A stretch of DNA of 10,614 nucleotides, taken from contig JAPLCY010000254.1 in NCBI GenBank assembly GCA_026391995.1, positions 1 to 10,614 of the forward strand. The letters are read 5' to 3'. Of this stretch, positions 8,840-10,614 are shown piece after piece. Each line of letters opens with the position of its first letter. Position 1 is the first letter of the stretch. The stretch comes from Candidatus Auribacterota bacterium. Its GTDB lineage: Bacteria; Auribacterota; Tritonobacteria; UBA1439. The notes beneath the pieces are model-generated. The model was given only the letters and a program-made list of their open reading frames with translations, made no database searches and was not told where the DNA came from. Both the position numbers and the translations under genes were made by a program.

Positions 8840-10509
8840 TGGACAGGAAAACGATGCTCGCGCTGTTGCTCTCGATGACGGTCATTCTCAGCTATAGCTA
8901 CTTCTTTGCGCCACCTCAAAAGAAAATTGCCTCACCTGATGTGGGCAAGGAAGAAATGACCGTGCCAAGTACGCGCGATAGTGAAAAAAACAGCATGAAA
9001 AAAGAATCAGTCACGAAAATACCTGAAGTGGCTGTTGTGCCGCCTGAAGGGAAGTTATCCACAGCCTCGAATAGCGCTATGGATATAACATTCAGCGAGC
9101 GCGGGGGATGCATAGCGAGCGCCACTCTAAGGAAATCGGAGATCATCAAGAAAAGCTCCATCGATATTGCGAAGCCATTATACCCACCAGCGCAACCTCT
9201 TGCGATAAAGCACTCGGGACAGCCTGAGATAGACCCTTACGGCTTATATGAGCAGATCCAGGGACAGGCAGGGGCAGGCGAAGTCTCCTACAGGAAGAAT
9301 TTCGGGGATATACAGATAACAAAGTCATATTCTATTTCCCCCCAAGGATTTACTCTCGCCGGAAGATTTGAGCTGAAAAATATCGGCAGCGCTGATCTAC
9401 CTATAAATGACTCTCTTAGGATCAGTGCCGGAGCTGTGGCAGCGCTTACGCAATCTGAGAAGGATAGTTTCCTTGGGCTTGACTATATGGATGACCAGGG
9501 GAGAATAAAGAGGGTAGCGGCAAGCAGGCTTCGCGCTGAAAAAGAAGAGAGAGTGGGAATAAAGTGGCTCGCGTTGAGAAATCAATTCTTTGCCATAGTA
9601 CTCCGGCCTGATACCCCTGCCGCGGGATACTCAGCTGGGAAGGTCAGGATGAAAAACGGACCTGATGCGCTCGAGGCCTCTCTTTTAATTCCCTCCATGA
9701 TTCTGAAAGCGGGAGAAACACGGACTCTAAATATACGCATCTACATGGGCCCCAAGGAGTATAGTGCATTAGAGGCGTTCGGCGCCGCGGGTGTCATTGA
9801 CTTCGGGTGGTTCGGCTTCCTCGGGAAATGGATCCTTAAGGGGCTCAATGTCCTCTACTCTATCTGCGGTAATTATGGGGTGGCTATCATATTGCTCACT
9901 ATTATTATCAGGATAATCCTCTATCCCCTCAATCAGAAGAGTTTCCGATCGATGAAGGAGATGCAGAAGCTTCAGCCTAAGATTGCCGCGCTCCAGGAGA
10001 AACACAAGGACGATCCCAAGCGGAAGCAGGAAGAGATGATGAAGATATACAAGGAGCACGGGGTGAATCCGGCGGGGGGCTGCCTGCCGCTCCTTATACA
10101 GATGCCTATTCTTATAGCCTTCTTCAGGGTGCTTCAAAACGCGGTGGAGCTGTGGGGCGCGCCATTTTGTCTCTGGATGAAGGATCTTTCCGAACCGGAC
10201 GCCCTCTGGATGATTGGCACCGGTGAATATACGCTGCCCTTTGTTGGCAGGATCATAAACGGGAAACCGTATCTTTTACTCAATGTCCTGCCTATCCTGA
10301 TGTTGGTAGTATTTTACATCCAGCAGAAGATGACCCCGACCGGGGGGATGGCATCAAGCCCCGAACAGCAGCAATCACAGAAGATGATGGCGTACTTGAC
10401 ACCGGTTATGTTCGGCGTTATATTCTATAATATGCCGGCGGGGCTCAATCTGTACTTTGCGGTGAGCACCTTGCTGGGGATATTGCAACAAAAGTATATG
10501 ATCAGATAA
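8839..10509 (+). CDS. yidC: Membrane protein insertase YidC (long diderm form)
   Basis: YidC inserts and folds inner-membrane proteins, alone or with SecYEG. At 556 aa it is the long form of diderm bacteria. Residues 5-23 are the N-terminal membrane anchor. About 24-320 form the periplasmic P1 beta-domain, beginning with a Lys/Ser/Glu-rich linker (30-78). The conserved insertase core follows, with membrane segments near 335-363, 415-435, 476-495 and 518-547. Arg358 in IIIRIILYPLNQKS fits the groove arginine. The cytoplasmic coiled-coil hairpin (SMKEMQKLQPKIAALQEKHK to GVNPAGGCLPLL) is complete. AAGGAG (8825-8830) lies 8 nt before the ATG, which overlaps the yidD stop. Codons 72-77 contain a perfect DnaA box (see findings). 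Codon choice is visibly less GC-rich than in gyrA and gyrB. Confidence 0.98.
   Translation: MDRKTMLALLLSMTVILSYSYFFAPPQKKIASPDVGKEEMTVPSTRDSEKNSMKKESVTKIPEVAVVPPEGKLSTASNSAMDITFSERGGCIASATLRKSEIIKKSSIDIAKPLYPPAQPLAIKHSGQPEIDPYGLYEQIQGQAGAGEVSYRKNFGDIQITKSYSISPQGFTLAGRFELKNIGSADLPINDSLRISAGAVAALTQSEKDSFLGLDYMDDQGRIKRVAASRLRAEKEERVGIKWLALRNQFFAIVLRPDTPAAGYSAGKVRMKNGPDALEASLLIPSMILKAGETRTLNIRIYMGPKEYSALEAFGAAGVIDFGWFGFLGKWILKGLNVLYSICGNYGVAIILLTIIIRIILYPLNQKSFRSMKEMQKLQPKIAALQEKHKDDPKRKQEEMMKIYKEHGVNPAGGCLPLLIQMPILIAFFRVLQNAVELWGAPFCLWMKDLSEPDALWMIGTGEYTLPFVGRIINGKPYLLLNVLPILMLVVFYIQQKMTPTGGMASSPEQQQSQKMMAYLTPVMFGVIFYNMPAGLNLYFAVSTLLGILQQKYMIR
9055..9063 (+). other. Perfect DnaA-box sequence inside yidC
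   Basis: TTATCCACA is identical to the consensus and lies within codons 73-75 (Leu-Ser-Thr) in the poorly conserved linker of YidC. Its flanks also match the origin box at 7715-7723, giving a shared 17-mer (9052-9068 and 7712-7728). Function is unproven. Confidence 0.5.
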
Positions 10510-10530
10510 AATAATATAATATAAATCCAT

Positions 10531-10614
10531 ATGGACAGTGACAGGGATCAAATTATCCAGATAACCGGCACGATAATCCGCTTTCTGGTTGAGAAAGCCG
10601 AAATCACCAGCACG
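10531..10614 (+). CDS. Probable KhpB/Jag RNA-binding protein, N-terminal 28 codons only
   Basis: An open frame starts at ATG 10531 and runs off the right edge: MDSDRDQIIQITGTIIRFLV and then EKAEITST. No earlier in-frame start is possible because TAA lies at 10522-10524. The fragment is too short to identify alone. Its position directly after yidC (21-nt spacer) is where khpB (jag) is usually found. The pattern of a short helix followed by an alternating polar/hydrophobic run resembles the start of the KH domain of KhpB. If so, the protein would lack the N-terminal Jag-N domain. The spacer is almost all A/T and has no Shine-Dalgarno. The identification is mainly from context. Confidence 0.45.
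   Translation, partial: MDSDRDQIIQITGTIIRFLVEKAEITST

Overview
This window is a bacterial chromosomal replication-origin neighbourhood. Reading leftward (minus strand) from a central control region are dnaA (frame broken), dnaN, dciA (DUF721), gyrB and gyrA (cut by the left edge). Reading rightward (plus strand) are rpmH, rnpA, yidD, yidC and the first 28 codons of a likely khpB/jag gene (cut by the right edge). Every complete protein gene belongs to a recognised core family. I see no mobile element, CRISPR array, tRNA or rRNA.

The organism looks like a diderm bacterium of moderately high GC. YidC is the long form with a large periplasmic domain, as in outer-membrane-bearing bacteria. GyrB has the long C-terminal insert known from Gram-negative gyrases, and DciA is present as the helicase-loading factor. 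Phylum cannot be fixed without a search. The gyrA motif [11 protein letters not shown] and the gene order would fit an uncultured PVC-related or Omnitrophota-like lineage, but that is a guess.

Layout: gyrA 1-1986, spacer, gyrB 2098-4506, dciA 4506-4817 (1-base overlap with gyrB), dnaN 4839-5936, origin segment A 5937-6246, dnaA 6247-about 7517, origin segment B/divergent promoters about 7518-7916, rpmH 7917-8051, rnpA 8086-8475, yidD 8525-8839, yidC 8839-10509 (1-base overlap with yidD), putative khpB 10531 onward. recF, which often sits between dnaN and gyrB, is absent.

The genes form two co-oriented sets. The left set initiates and sustains replication: DnaA opens the origin, DciA assists helicase, the DnaN clamp holds polymerase, and gyrase relieves supercoils. 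The right set is the conserved ribosomal protein L34 / RNase P protein / membrane-insertion cluster. Both sets point away from the origin, so replication and transcription are co-directional.

The most informative non-coding signal is in segment A. It holds a near-consensus DnaA box, then five DnaA-trio triplets (a TAG array), then an AT-rich tract, which matches the known basal unwinding element. Three tandem DnaA-box pairs with an identical 11-bp pitch flank dnaA. The most striking anomaly is dnaA itself, where domain I runs into the AAA+ domain out of frame and the usual linker and NPxYTFD entry motif are missing.
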